DNA of 26,993 bases from positions 1-26,993 of the forward strand of contig JAZQIU010000010.1 of NCBI GenBank assembly GCA_045541255.1, given 5' to 3'. Below the pieces are notes generated by a model. That model was not told the DNA's origin and made no database searches. It saw nothing but the letters and a program-made list of their open reading frames with translations. The position numbers were made by a program, and so were the translations under genes. This DNA is from UMGS1124 sp045541255. Lineage in GTDB: Bacteria > Bacillota_I > Bacilli_A > RF39 > UBA660. This document shows positions 1 through 7,770 of the stretch, piece after piece. Every line of letters begins with the position of its first letter. Position 1 is the first letter of the stretch.

Positions 1-1
1 A

Positions 2-439
2 GAATCCACTTCATTGACTTCACTTACCGAAATTCAAAAAGGTGTTATAATATATTTGCCTGTAAAAAATAATGATACGATTAAGATAAATCATTATCAA
101 AGTAGTACAATTGGTGGGTATTATTATAGTAAATCAAGAAAAGTTTTAAATGATTATAAAAATAATATGCTAAGTGATATTGAAGAAGCTTATAATAGTT
201 TGAATAAAGAGTATAGAGAAAAAAGATTTGGAAGTTTAGATAAATATAAAGAATATGTTAATAACTTTATTACTATATCAACTTATTCTATGGAAGTTGA
301 TAAATATAGCGTAAGTAAAATGAGTGGTGACAAAGTTTTTAATATATATGATAAGAGTGGTAATCAGTATATAATAAGAGAAAAATCGATTATGAATTAT
401 GAAGTTTATTTAGATGAATATACTATAGTTATTAAATAA
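2..439 (+). CDS. C-terminal part of an unknown protein of a secretion-like operon
   Basis: The reading frame is open from the left edge (first full codon at 2) to a TAA at 437-439, so the N-terminus is outside the window and the first visible Met or TTG codon is not the start. About 145 residues are visible. They are hydrophilic, rich in Tyr, Asn and Lys, with no membrane segment and no cysteine. A helical stretch (DIEEAYNSLNKEYR and following) leads into strands ending in MNYEVYLDEYTIVI. Helix followed by a curved sheet recalls NTF2-like accessory domains, which occur in VirB8-type proteins and in many Firmicutes lipoproteins, but this is a shape argument only. The gene lies 23 bases upstream of the SGNH/NlpC gene on the same strand and probably shares its operon. 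Function unknown. Confidence 0.7.
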   Translation, partial: ESTSLTSLTEIQKGVIIYLPVKNNDTIKINHYQSSTIGGYYYSKSRKVLNDYKNNMLSDIEEAYNSLNKEYREKRFGSLDKYKEYVNNFITISTYSMEVDKYSVSKMSGDKVFNIYDKSGNQYIIREKSIMNYEVYLDEYTIVIK

Positions 440-462
440 AAAAGTAGTTAGGTGGTGAATTT

Positions 463-2043
463 ATGGGAGCATATAGAGCTAGGGGAAATGAAGATAATAT
501 TGAGCATAATACTGAATCTACCCAAAATGCTTTGAAAGTAGGTTTGGAGGTTGCAGAACATATTCCTGTTGCAAATATGTATGCTAAAGCGGCAAAAGGT
601 ATTGATAAATTAACTGGTGGCCAATTAACAAAAAATGCTGCAAAAGTTTTTAATAAAGGTTTAGAAAATTCTCCTATGGGTTCACATGTACAAAATGCTA
701 TTAATTCTGCAAATGATAGTGGTTTAACAAATACAGTTGGTAATGCTGCATCTTTAAAAAATGGTGGTGGAAATGGTTCAAAATTAACTGGATTAAAAAC
801 CGGTATTAATAAGGCCACTTCTACTAATGGAGATTTAATTGGAAATATGTGGGCTAAGATGCCACCGGCTTTGAAATTAAAAATTGCAGTTGGTTGTGGT
901 GTTGCTTTATTATTTTTATTAATGGTAACAACAATATTTGCTGCTGATGATAATCATAATTTATCTCTTACTAATGGTACTAGTATTAGTGGCACAAATA
1001 TTGGAAAAAGAAAATGTAGTGCTGAAGAAATAGAAAACAAATTACTTTATGTAGGTGATTCTAGAACAGTAGGAATGCAGTCTTCATTGGAAAATCAAAA
1101 TATAAATTATATTGCAGAATCTGGAAAAGGTTATGATTGGTTTAATAGTACTGCATTAGCAAATATTGAAGCTAAAATACAAGAAAAGTCTGATGCAGTA
1201 ATTGTATTAGGTTTAGGTGTAAATGATTTATATAATATAGATAATTATATTACTGCTTATAAATCTTTGATTAGTAAATATCCGAGTACACAATTTTATG
1301 TTTTATCAGTTAATCCTGTAGATGAAACTAAGGCTGTAAGTAATGGTTATACTGTAACTAATGCTGATATAGAAGCATTTAATAAAAAGTTGGCTGATAA
1401 TTTTCCTAATAATTATATAGATAGTTATAGTAGTTTAACAAGTATTGGGACAAATGATGGTGTACATTATGATAATGAGACTTATAAATCATTAAATAGT
1501 TTAATTACATCAAATATAAGTGGTTCAGGAAAGGTAATGTGTGGAGCTAGTGGTAATTTAGCTGCTAGTTTAGAAGAAGTGGCTAATTGGTATATTCAAA
1601 ATGTAGCTAAATATGATCAGACTTTGTATGTTGAAAGTCCATTTAGTACTTCAAAAGTTAGAGCTGATTGTTCTGGGTTTGCTGTTGCTTATATGTCTTA
1701 TGTCTCTGGTACTGATGTACCTATATCTCATTCTGGGGAAATGGTTGATCCTAATGGTTCTTGGGCACAAAGTGTATCGCAACTTGGTTGGAAAGCATAT
1801 TCTAGCGATACAGTTGGCACTTTACAAACTGGTGATATTCTTATATCACATGCGGGTAGTTTATACAGTACAAAAGGTAGACATGCAGAGATTTATGTTG
1901 ATGAATCATCTACATTTGGATGGGGTTCAGTAAAAACTCAATATCCTACTTCCAAAGTATTACAAACAAGTAATTTTGGTGGGCATGTACATTTTATGGA
2001 TTCTACACATGATTATATTACGATATATAGATATGAAGGATAG
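463..2043 (+). CDS. Membrane-anchored SGNH hydrolase and NlpC/P60-type peptidase fusion
   Basis: 526 residues; the ATG is preceded by AGGTGG at 450-455. Residues 1-135 are Ala/Asn/Gly-rich and probably cytoplasmic. One transmembrane helix spans about 140-160, so the rest should face outward. Residues 190-350 look like an SGNH/GDSL hydrolase: the Ser block is GDS (198-200), a GLGVND block follows (250-255), and DGVH (332-335) supplies the catalytic Asp and His. Residues 368-526 look like an NlpC/P60 cysteine peptidase: DCSGF puts the nucleophile at Cys403, HAEIY puts the His at 474, and TGDIL (456-460) is typical of the fold. NlpC/P60 enzymes cut peptidoglycan stem peptides; SGNH enzymes are usually esterases, for example deacetylases of glycans. 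The position upstream of a VirD4-type gene suggests a wall hydrolase that opens a path for a secretion or conjugation channel (inference). The substrate of the SGNH domain is not evident. Confidence 0.85.
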   Translation: MGAYRARGNEDNIEHNTESTQNALKVGLEVAEHIPVANMYAKAAKGIDKLTGGQLTKNAAKVFNKGLENSPMGSHVQNAINSANDSGLTNTVGNAASLKNGGGNGSKLTGLKTGINKATSTNGDLIGNMWAKMPPALKLKIAVGCGVALLFLLMVTTIFAADDNHNLSLTNGTSISGTNIGKRKCSAEEIENKLLYVGDSRTVGMQSSLENQNINYIAESGKGYDWFNSTALANIEAKIQEKSDAVIVLGLGVNDLYNIDNYITAYKSLISKYPSTQFYVLSVNPVDETKAVSNGYTVTNADIEAFNKKLADNFPNNYIDSYSSLTSIGTNDGVHYDNETYKSLNSLITSNISGSGKVMCGASGNLAASLEEVANWYIQNVAKYDQTLYVESPFSTSKVRADCSGFAVAYMSYVSGTDVPISHSGEMVDPNGSWAQSVSQLGWKAYSSDTVGTLQTGDILISHAGSLYSTKGRHAEIYVDESSTFGWGSVKTQYPTSKVLQTSNFGGHVHFMDSTHDYITIYRYEG

Positions 2044-2050
2044 ATAATAT

Positions 2051-2746
2051 ATGAAAAAAATTATTTTATTAGTTTGTTTTATATTTTTAACAGGTTGTAA
2101 AGCAGAATATAGTATCATATATGAAGATAATAATTTAAGCGAATCATTAAATGTAGTATCTTCTTTTAATGATAATAACTTTAAAAGTTTAGTTAATGAG
2201 TATTATAATAATTCATTATTTATTGTAGATTATAATATTGAAACTGGTGATATGAGTAATGATGAAATCATTAATAAGTATTCTATTTATAATAAATTTA
2301 TAATTAATAAAGATGGTATTTATGGTTTGAAATTAAATTATTCATATAATGTAATTAATGATTATAAAAAATCTTTTATTGTACATAGTTTATTTGATAA
2401 TTTTATTATAAATGATAATTTTTTCAAAGCCTATGATATTAAAGATATATTTTTAAATTATAATGATTTGGAGGAAATTGTTATAAGTTTTAAAACTGAT
2501 AAGAAAGTAGAAAGTTCTAATGCAGATAAAGTAGAAAATGATATACTTTATTGGAATATTAATAAAAATAATTATAAAGATAAGGTTATAAATATTACTT
2601 TTGATAATTCAGAATCAAATGAAGTAAATAAAGTTTTAAATAATAATAGTGAAAATATTATTTATATTATTCTAGGTGTTTTGGGTATCGGTATATTGAT
2701 ATCAGTATTAGTTATTTATGAAAAGGTAAAAAAGTCTAATAAATGA
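2051..2746 (+). CDS. Predicted lipoprotein with C-terminal membrane helix
   Basis: 231 residues, no family recognised. The N-terminus is a lipoprotein signal peptide: MKK, a hydrophobic core, then the lipobox LTGC with the lipidated Cys at 16. The middle (20-200) is rich in Asn, Asp, Tyr and Lys, and probably forms an extracytoplasmic beta-rich domain. A second hydrophobic helix (about 203-223, ending in IYEKVKKSNK) with a basic tail indicates a C-terminal membrane anchor, so the protein would be fixed to the membrane at both ends, which is unusual. The gene starts 8 bases after the wall-hydrolase stop; GAAGGA at 2035-2040 inside that gene's end can serve as ribosome binding site. The stop is TGA. 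The context suggests a surface component of the same apparatus; no biochemical role can be read from the sequence. Confidence 0.75.
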   Translation: MKKIILLVCFIFLTGCKAEYSIIYEDNNLSESLNVVSSFNDNNFKSLVNEYYNNSLFIVDYNIETGDMSNDEIINKYSIYNKFIINKDGIYGLKLNYSYNVINDYKKSFIVHSLFDNFIINDNFFKAYDIKDIFLNYNDLEEIVISFKTDKKVESSNADKVENDILYWNINKNNYKDKVINITFDNSESNEVNKVLNNNSENIIYIILGVLGIGILISVLVIYEKVKKSNK

Positions 2747-2775
2747 TGGAAAAAAAATAATGTTTGTTTTATAAT
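2747..2775 (+). promoter_or_regulatory. Possible promoter for the virD4-like gene
   Basis: TGGAAA at 2747-2752 (4 of 6 matches to the -35 consensus), a 17-base spacer, and a perfect TATAAT at 2770-2775. It lies in the 53-base gap before the virD4-like ATG at 2800. The -10 is convincing but the -35 is weak, and in AT-rich DNA a TATAAT can arise by chance. Confidence 0.4.
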
Positions 2776-2799
2776 ATGGGTAAATGAAGGAGTGTAATC

Positions 2800-5061
2800 A
2801 TGAAATTTAATGTTAGTTCAAAGGACTTAATTATATTTATAGTATTTTGTATATTTTTATTATTTCTTTGTAGTATTGCAGTAAGTAATGCTGTAAATAT
2901 TATAAATGAAGGAGAGTTTATTGGTTTTAATCCTTTTGCTGGATTTGGCTCTAGATATATACTTGGTACTTTCTTATTATTTTTTGTTGTTTTAATCGCA
3001 ATATTTGCTAGTGTATCATCTTATATTTTTGAAAGAGAAAAGGGTAAGGGATTTGGTTTAAGTATTGGAGAAAAAGATGAAAAAGGTTATGCTCGTTGGT
3101 CTAAAGAAAAAGAAATTAAAACTGCTCCAAAGGTAGTAAAAGTTCCTATAGCTAATAAGGATTCTGAAGCAGCTGGAACAGTATTAGTAAATGATGGTAA
3201 AGATTTATGGGTAGATAATGGTGAAAATCATACTTTAGTTATAGGGGCAACCGGTAGTGGTAAAACAACAAGTGTAGTTGATCCTTTGGTATATAGTTTG
3301 GCTAAAGCAAAAGAAAGTATGGTTATAACAGATCCTAAAGGTGAAATTTATAAAAATCATTCTAATATGTTACGAGATAGAGGATATAATATAATTGTTT
3401 TAAATTTCCGTGAACCTCAAAAGGGAAATTGTTGGAATCCTTTAACTTTGCCATATCAATTATATAAAGCAGGTAATACAGATAAAGCAACAGAGTTAGT
3501 TGATGACGTTGCATTAAATATAGTTCAAGATAAAAAAGCACAAGATCCTTTCTGGGAAAAAAGTGCATCAGATTATTTTGCTGGAGTTACGTTAGGTTTA
3601 TTTGAAGATGCTAAAGAAGAAGAAGTTAATTTAAATTCTATAAGTTATGTTACAACTGTAGGTGAAGAAAAATGTCCACCATCAAATTATATTAAAGAGT
3701 ATTTTAATATAAAAGGAGAATCAAGTACACCATATATATTTGCAAGTAATACAATTAACTCTCCAACAGATACTAAAGGTGGAATACTTGCAGTATTTAG
3801 ACAAAAGATAAGATTGTTTGCAAGTCGTGAACAATTATCAGAAATGTTGTCTAAAAGTGACTTTAATATGAGAGATATTGGTAAACAACCTACAGCAGTA
3901 TTTATGGTAATTCATGATGAGAAAACAACATATCATGCGTTAGCAACAATATTTATTAAACAATGTTATGAAACATTAATTGATGTTGCACAAGAATGTG
4001 GTGGAAAGTTACCGGTAAGAACTAACTTTATACTTGATGAATTTCAAAATATGCCTCCATTAAAAGATGTAACAACTATGGTTACAGCAGCTCGTAGTAG
4101 ACAAATACGTTTTACATTTATTATTCAAAATTTTGCTGCTTTAAATGATGTTTATGGAAAAGAAGATGCAGAAACAATTAGAAGTAACTGTGGTAATATG
4201 ATTTATTTATTAACAACAGAGTTGGCAGCATTAGAAGAAATAAGTAAATTGTGTGGAGAGAAGAAGAGTAAGGAAAAAGATAAAACAGCTTCAACTCCAT
4301 TAGTTACTGTAAGTGATTTACAAAAAATGAAAATGAATGAAGCTATTATAATGAGAACTAGATTAAATCCATTTAAGACTAAGATGAAACCTAGTTATGA
4401 AATTGATTGGGGAAATAATTTTCCAAAAGCAGAATTTTTTGAAAGAGCAAAAGGCGAAATAGGTTTATTTGATTTAAAAGATTTCGTAAATAAAAGAAAA
4501 AAAGAACGTGTAATGAATAATTTAAATTCTAATCCTATGCCTAGTGGCATGGCACCAAATCCTTTTGCTAATCCTAATCCATTTATGTCTCCAAATCCTT
4601 TTGCTCCAGGAAACAATGATATGATGAAAAACGATTTTCCAAATCCTTTTGAGGGTGGAGGAGAAGTCGATGTTGATGAGCTTTTAAAGAAGATTGACGC
4701 AAAAATTGCAGAACTTGAAGAAGAAGAAAGATTAGAAAAGGAAAAAGAAAAGAATAAACCAATAGAAGTTTTCGATAATAAGAATACAAATGATGTTATT
4801 GAAGAATTTAAAGTGGATTTAGATACTTTAAATAATGATAAAAAAGATAATATTGATTTATTAGATTTAGATAGTAAAAAAGAAGAAAAATTAGAAGATT
4901 CAGTTCAAAATAACATTAAAACATTTAATGATATAATGAATGAGAATGCAGTTATTGAAGAAGGTAAAAAAGAGGAAAAGAAAGAATTAGATTCTAATAT
5001 AATAAATGATAGTTCTATAACTGATGATCAATATTTCGATGACTTCTTTCAAGATGAATAA
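2800..5061 (+). CDS. VirD4/TraG-family type IV coupling ATPase
   Basis: 753 residues; AAGGAG 8 bases before the ATG. Two transmembrane helices (about 9-32 and 53-76) are followed by a cytoplasmic P-loop ATPase: Walker A GATGSGKTT at 149-157, TDPKGE at 177-182, and Walker B ILDEF at 411-415 followed by QNMPPL, all hallmarks of TraG/VirD4 coupling proteins. These proteins deliver relaxase-DNA or protein substrates to a type IV secretion channel and energise transfer. After the ATPase core (ending about 565) there is an extra tail: four NPF tripeptides between 587 and 617, then a charged, mainly acidic coiled-coil-prone segment to the end. The tail may be a substrate or partner docking region (inference). 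No relaxase is in the window, so conjugation is not proven. Confidence 0.92.
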   Translation: MKFNVSSKDLIIFIVFCIFLLFLCSIAVSNAVNIINEGEFIGFNPFAGFGSRYILGTFLLFFVVLIAIFASVSSYIFEREKGKGFGLSIGEKDEKGYARWSKEKEIKTAPKVVKVPIANKDSEAAGTVLVNDGKDLWVDNGENHTLVIGATGSGKTTSVVDPLVYSLAKAKESMVITDPKGEIYKNHSNMLRDRGYNIIVLNFREPQKGNCWNPLTLPYQLYKAGNTDKATELVDDVALNIVQDKKAQDPFWEKSASDYFAGVTLGLFEDAKEEEVNLNSISYVTTVGEEKCPPSNYIKEYFNIKGESSTPYIFASNTINSPTDTKGGILAVFRQKIRLFASREQLSEMLSKSDFNMRDIGKQPTAVFMVIHDEKTTYHALATIFIKQCYETLIDVAQECGGKLPVRTNFILDEFQNMPPLKDVTTMVTAARSRQIRFTFIIQNFAALNDVYGKEDAETIRSNCGNMIYLLTTELAALEEISKLCGEKKSKEKDKTASTPLVTVSDLQKMKMNEAIIMRTRLNPFKTKMKPSYEIDWGNNFPKAEFFERAKGEIGLFDLKDFVNKRKKERVMNNLNSNPMPSGMAPNPFANPNPFMSPNPFAPGNNDMMKNDFPNPFEGGGEVDVDELLKKIDAKIAELEEEERLEKEKEKNKPIEVFDNKNTNDVIEEFKVDLDTLNNDKKDNIDLLDLDSKKEEKLEDSVQNNIKTFNDIMNENAVIEEGKKEEKKELDSNIINDSSITDDQYFDDFFQDE
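4555..4650 (+). repeat. Short direct repeats encoding NPF motifs
   Basis: The 15-mer CCAAATCCTTTTGCT occurs at 4555-4569 and again at 4591-4605 (exactly 12 codons apart); its first 12 bases recur at 4639-4650. They encode Pro-Asn-Pro-Phe units inside the linker of the coupling protein. The in-frame spacing indicates growth by local duplication of a Pro/Asn/Phe-rich linker. Confidence 0.8.
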
Positions 5062-5090
5062 AACTCAAAAAAATATTTTGAGTTTTTTAT
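5060..5090 (+). terminator. Rho-independent terminator after virD4-like gene
   Basis: AAACTCAAAA at 5061-5070 pairs perfectly with TTTTGAGTTT at 5076-5085 around a 5-base loop, and the T run continues to 5088. The stop codon of the coupling-protein gene abuts the stem. The A run before the stem could let it work in both directions, but no gene approaches from the right. Confidence 0.85.
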
Positions 5091-5161
5091 TTGATTAATA
5101 ATTATATTTTTGCTAATATTATTATGTAAAATAGAAGATTTCATGTTGTGTAGGTGGATAT

Positions 5162-6640
5162 ATGTTTAAAAAGGGATTTACTTTAGTTGAAACAATAATT
5201 TCTTTAGTGTTGATTGGTTTAATTGGAACTATTTCAATAATTAGTTTTTCTAAAGAAAAAGAAGTTGAAGAATTAAATATAGAAGAAGAAATAAATTTTT
5301 ATTATTCTTTAAAAGAAAATGAAAGTAATTATAAATATTTTTATAGTGATAACGATGAAAAAATAAGCTGTATAAAATTTTCTAATATAAAAGCATCTGG
5401 TATATTAAGTGATAAAGATTTAAATATTTATGATGATTCGGATATACTAAAAGTTATTTTAAATAAAGATGGCGTTATAGAAAGTTATGAGAAAATTGAT
5501 GATGTTAGTAAATGTGAATATACGGTTATTGTCATGGATGAAGAAGTAAATAATAGTAGTTTAGAAATTTCTAAAAATGAAAATATAAGTGATGAGTATA
5601 GTATTAATCAAATTACAAAACAATCTCCAGTAGATAAAAACATTTTTGAATCAACATTAAATTTTGATATTACTTTATTTAAAGAAATATATAAACCTGT
5701 GTATGTATTAATTATGTTAGATAAATCGGGTAGTATGGTTGCTAATGATAAAACTCGTAATGCATTATCAGCTATTTCTGGTATGGTTGAAAAAATATTT
5801 GAAATTGATAATTCTTATATAGGGTTTATAGATTTTGGATATTTTGCTGATAATTTTTCATATATGGTAGGTGGTAAGTCGAATATATGGATAGATAAAG
5901 CCTATAAATCTAATTTATTAACTTATATTAATTCAATTACATATATTAGTGGAGTAGATAATAATTATTATGATGCTTATAGTAAAGCGATTAGTGATTA
6001 TGAAATAAAAGATAAAAGTGATTATTTTACTTATGTAGTTTTATTATCTGATGCTGGTAATAATAATAATGGAACTACTTGTGTTTCTTCTGCAAATCAA
6101 AATAATATTGTTGCTGGTATAAAAGAAAAGGTTAATAAGTTTATTGCGGTTGCTTATTCACCAGCAACAACTTGTTTAAGTTCTATAGCTAGTAATAATT
6201 GTCCAGAAAATGGTGGTAGTTGTTATTATTTATCAAATTCTTCTAATGTAGAAAATATTTTTGATGGTATTACTAGTAAAATTCAAGAAGAAACAAAAAT
6301 AAAAAATTTGAAAATAGAAATAAATATTAATGATTATTTTGATTTGATAACAATAGATAGTGAAAATATGAAATATGAAAATAATGTTATTACTTATGAA
6401 TTTGATTTAGAAAATGTATCGGATGAAGAATCTATGGAATATAATCAATCTTTAAATTATTCATTAAAATTTTTGTCAGATAAATTTGAGGATGGAGATT
6501 CTTTAAATCCAGAAATTAAGTTATTTAATCAAATTAAGTTAACTTTTACTACTGAAGAAGGTAATTATGAACAAGTTATAAACGATGCTTCTATTCCAAC
6601 AATAAAAGTTAATAAAGTTACAGAGAGTGCTATAAATTAA
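5162..6640 (+). CDS. Type IV pilin-like protein with von Willebrand A domain (candidate tip adhesin)
   Basis: 492 residues; AGGTGG 5 bases before the ATG. The N-terminus is a class III prepilin signal: a short leader MFKKG, cleavage expected after Gly5, Phe6 at +1, Glu10 at +5 (GFTLVE), then a hydrophobic helix to about 29. A pilin-like head follows to about 170. A vWA domain starts at about 178: the metal-site motif DKSGS is at 187-191 and a second acidic site LSDAG at 295-299. Where the canonical threonine would sit, I see SGVDNN (263-268), so metal binding may be altered. Four cysteines (307, 338, 347, 354) suggest disulfides outside the cell. A beta-rich region (380-485) closes the protein. 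Streptococcus sanguinis PilB is a known minor pilin with a grafted vWA adhesin module, the best precedent. The PilD peptidase at 23798 and platform protein at 22164 would process and assemble it. Confidence 0.88.
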   Translation: MFKKGFTLVETIISLVLIGLIGTISIISFSKEKEVEELNIEEEINFYYSLKENESNYKYFYSDNDEKISCIKFSNIKASGILSDKDLNIYDDSDILKVILNKDGVIESYEKIDDVSKCEYTVIVMDEEVNNSSLEISKNENISDEYSINQITKQSPVDKNIFESTLNFDITLFKEIYKPVYVLIMLDKSGSMVANDKTRNALSAISGMVEKIFEIDNSYIGFIDFGYFADNFSYMVGGKSNIWIDKAYKSNLLTYINSITYISGVDNNYYDAYSKAISDYEIKDKSDYFTYVVLLSDAGNNNNGTTCVSSANQNNIVAGIKEKVNKFIAVAYSPATTCLSSIASNNCPENGGSCYYLSNSSNVENIFDGITSKIQEETKIKNLKIEININDYFDLITIDSENMKYENNVITYEFDLENVSDEESMEYNQSLNYSLKFLSDKFEDGDSLNPEIKLFNQIKLTFTTEEGNYEQVINDASIPTIKVNKVTESAIN

Positions 6641-6681
6641 AGAAACTAAAGTATTTCCTCATCGAATCCTTTAGTTTCTTT
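6639..6681. terminator. Bidirectional terminator between convergent genes
   Basis: AAAGAAACTAAAG (6639-6651) and CTTTAGTTTCTTT (6669-6681) form a perfect 13-bp stem with a 17-base loop. Seen from the plus strand it ends the pilin gene, with a T run through 6683; seen from the minus strand it ends in a T-rich stretch inside the pilin gene's end. The loop and right arm encode the last 11 codons of the glycosyltransferase on the minus strand. Confidence 0.8.
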
Positions 6682-7587
6682 TTCTATATATATAGGTCTA
6701 TTTTTTGTTTCTATATAAGATTTTCCTATATAAGTTCCTATTATGCCTATAAATATTAATTGAATACCTCCCATAAATAAACTTACTACTAATAATGATG
6801 CATATCCTGGGACATCTTTACCAAATATTAAAACTTGTAATATAGTTATAACTATGTATAAAAAAGCGAATATAGAAATTATTATTCCAATTAAAGTTGC
6901 AAGAGATAATGGTTTTGTAGTAAAGTTTGTTATTCCGGTTAATGCATATTTTATTTGTTCTTTACTATTATATTTAGATTTTCCGCTATGTCTTTTTTCT
7001 ACATTATAATACATATATTCAGTATTAAAACCTATCCAAGAAAATATTCCTTTAGTAAATCTGTTTTTTTCACTTAAACTTAATATTGCGTTTTTTACAT
7101 TTTTTCTAAACATTCTAAAGTCACTAGCGCCATCTACTAATTTTGTATCTGATAATTTATTTATTATTTTATAGAAGTTTTTTTTGAATACTCTATTAAT
7201 AAAACTTTCTTTATTTCTATTTTTCATAACCATAGCTATTTGGTCTACATTTTCATGATTATTTAAATAGTCGTACATACTTAATATATATTTTGGATTT
7301 TGTTGTAAATCTGAATCTATAATGCAAGTGTAATCGCCAGTGGCATTTTTAAGACCTGCATATATAGCAGCATCTTTTCCAAAATTTTTGCTAAATGATA
7401 TATATTTTATGTGTTCTTTGTCATTTTCAAATACTTTTTTTATTTTTTCTATTGTAGAATCAGTTGAACCATCATTTATATATATAAGTTCATAATCTAA
7501 ATCTTTTAAAGCATTTGTTAGTTTTTTATTTAATTCTAATATATTTCCTTCTTCATTATAAGAAGGTATTATAATACTTATTTTCAT
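6646..7587 (-). CDS. Family 2 glycosyltransferase, polyprenyl-phosphate sugar transferase type
   Basis: 313 residues, ATG at 7587 with AGAGGTG 4 bases upstream. The N-terminal GT-A domain starts with ISIIIPSYNEEGN; NDGSTD (38-43) binds the nucleotide and DSD at 91-93 is the metal-binding DxD motif. The HSGKSKYNSKEQIKYAL region followed by a FTTKPL segment and two C-terminal membrane helices (about 230-255 and 265-290) matches the DPM1/GtrB/CsbB group, which moves a sugar from a nucleotide donor to undecaprenyl phosphate on the inner face of the membrane. The lipid-linked sugar normally feeds a membrane (GT-C type) transferase that decorates wall polymers or lipoteichoic acid; no such partner lies in the window. 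The gene is monocistronic and convergent to the pilin gene. The sugar cannot be predicted. Confidence 0.92.
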   Translation of the reverse strand: MKISIIIPSYNEEGNILELNKKLTNALKDLDYELIYINDGSTDSTIEKIKKVFENDKEHIKYISFSKNFGKDAAIYAGLKNATGDYTCIIDSDLQQNPKYILSMYDYLNNHENVDQIAMVMKNRNKESFINRVFKKNFYKIINKLSDTKLVDGASDFRMFRKNVKNAILSLSEKNRFTKGIFSWIGFNTEYMYYNVEKRHSGKSKYNSKEQIKYALTGITNFTTKPLSLATLIGIIISIFAFLYIVITILQVLIFGKDVPGYASLLVVSLFMGGIQLIFIGIIGTYIGKSYIETKNRPIYIEKETKGFDEEIL

Positions 7588-7605
7588 ACTGCACCTCTAT
7601 AATTA

Positions 7606-7614
7606 ATTATAACA
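7606..7614 (-). promoter_or_regulatory. Extended -10 promoter of the glycosyltransferase gene
   Basis: Read on the minus strand, 7614 to 7606 is TGTTATAAT, a perfect TATAAT with the TGn extension that can compensate for a poor -35. No good -35 is seen at the right distance. Transcription would start near 7599, giving a leader of only about 12 bases. Confidence 0.5.
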
Positions 7615-7653
7615 TGGTTTTTAAATGTGATAAAGAATTAGATTAAAATAGTA

Positions 7654-7681
7654 GAGCTATAACTTTTTATAAAAGTGGCTC
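7654..7681. repeat. Imperfect inverted repeat between divergent promoters
   Basis: GAGC...GCTC flanks an inner pair ACTTTT (7662-7667) and AAAAGT (7671-7676). It is not followed by a T run in either direction, so it is not a standard terminator. It could be an operator-like palindrome or chance in AT-rich DNA. Confidence 0.25.
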
Positions 7682-7706
7682 AAATTTACAAAAAGTGATA
7701 ATTATT

Positions 7707-7764
7707 AAAAAAATTAAAAAAATGTAATTTAGGGGTTGAAATTAGTATAAAGTTAGTATATAAT
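7707..7764 (+). promoter_or_regulatory. Strong sigma-A promoter with A-tracts for the ribosomal cluster
   Basis: TTGAAA at 7736-7741, a 17-base spacer and a perfect TATAAT at 7759-7764, so transcription should start near 7771. Just upstream are two A7 tracts (7707-7713 and 7716-7722), in the place and composition of an UP element. This is the only good promoter upstream of rpsJ and probably drives the whole cluster. The 7588-7901 gap otherwise holds only the glycosyltransferase promoter, a weak palindrome and the leader. Confidence 0.8.
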
Positions 7765-7770
7765 GGATTA

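Noticed and set aside
432..818. Open frame on the minus strand of about 128 codons
   Set aside because: It lies opposite the wall-hydrolase N-terminus, is Phe/Pro-rich as expected for the complement of a Gly/Asn-rich region, and has no ribosome binding site.
1613..1933. Second plus-strand frame inside the NlpC/P60 domain
   Set aside because: It overlaps conserved catalytic motifs of the main frame and shows no initiation signal.
2744..2746. Possible use of TGA as Trp (Mycoplasma code)
   Set aside because: TGA is a sensible stop here and at 19303-19305 and 26777-26779; no internal TGA is needed in any gene and TGG encodes Trp throughout.
4555..4650. CRISPR-like or VNTR array
   Set aside because: Repeats are short, in frame, part of a protein linker, and lack spacer structure.
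7654..7681. Terminator for an upstream transcript
   Set aside because: No T run follows on either strand and no gene ends there.
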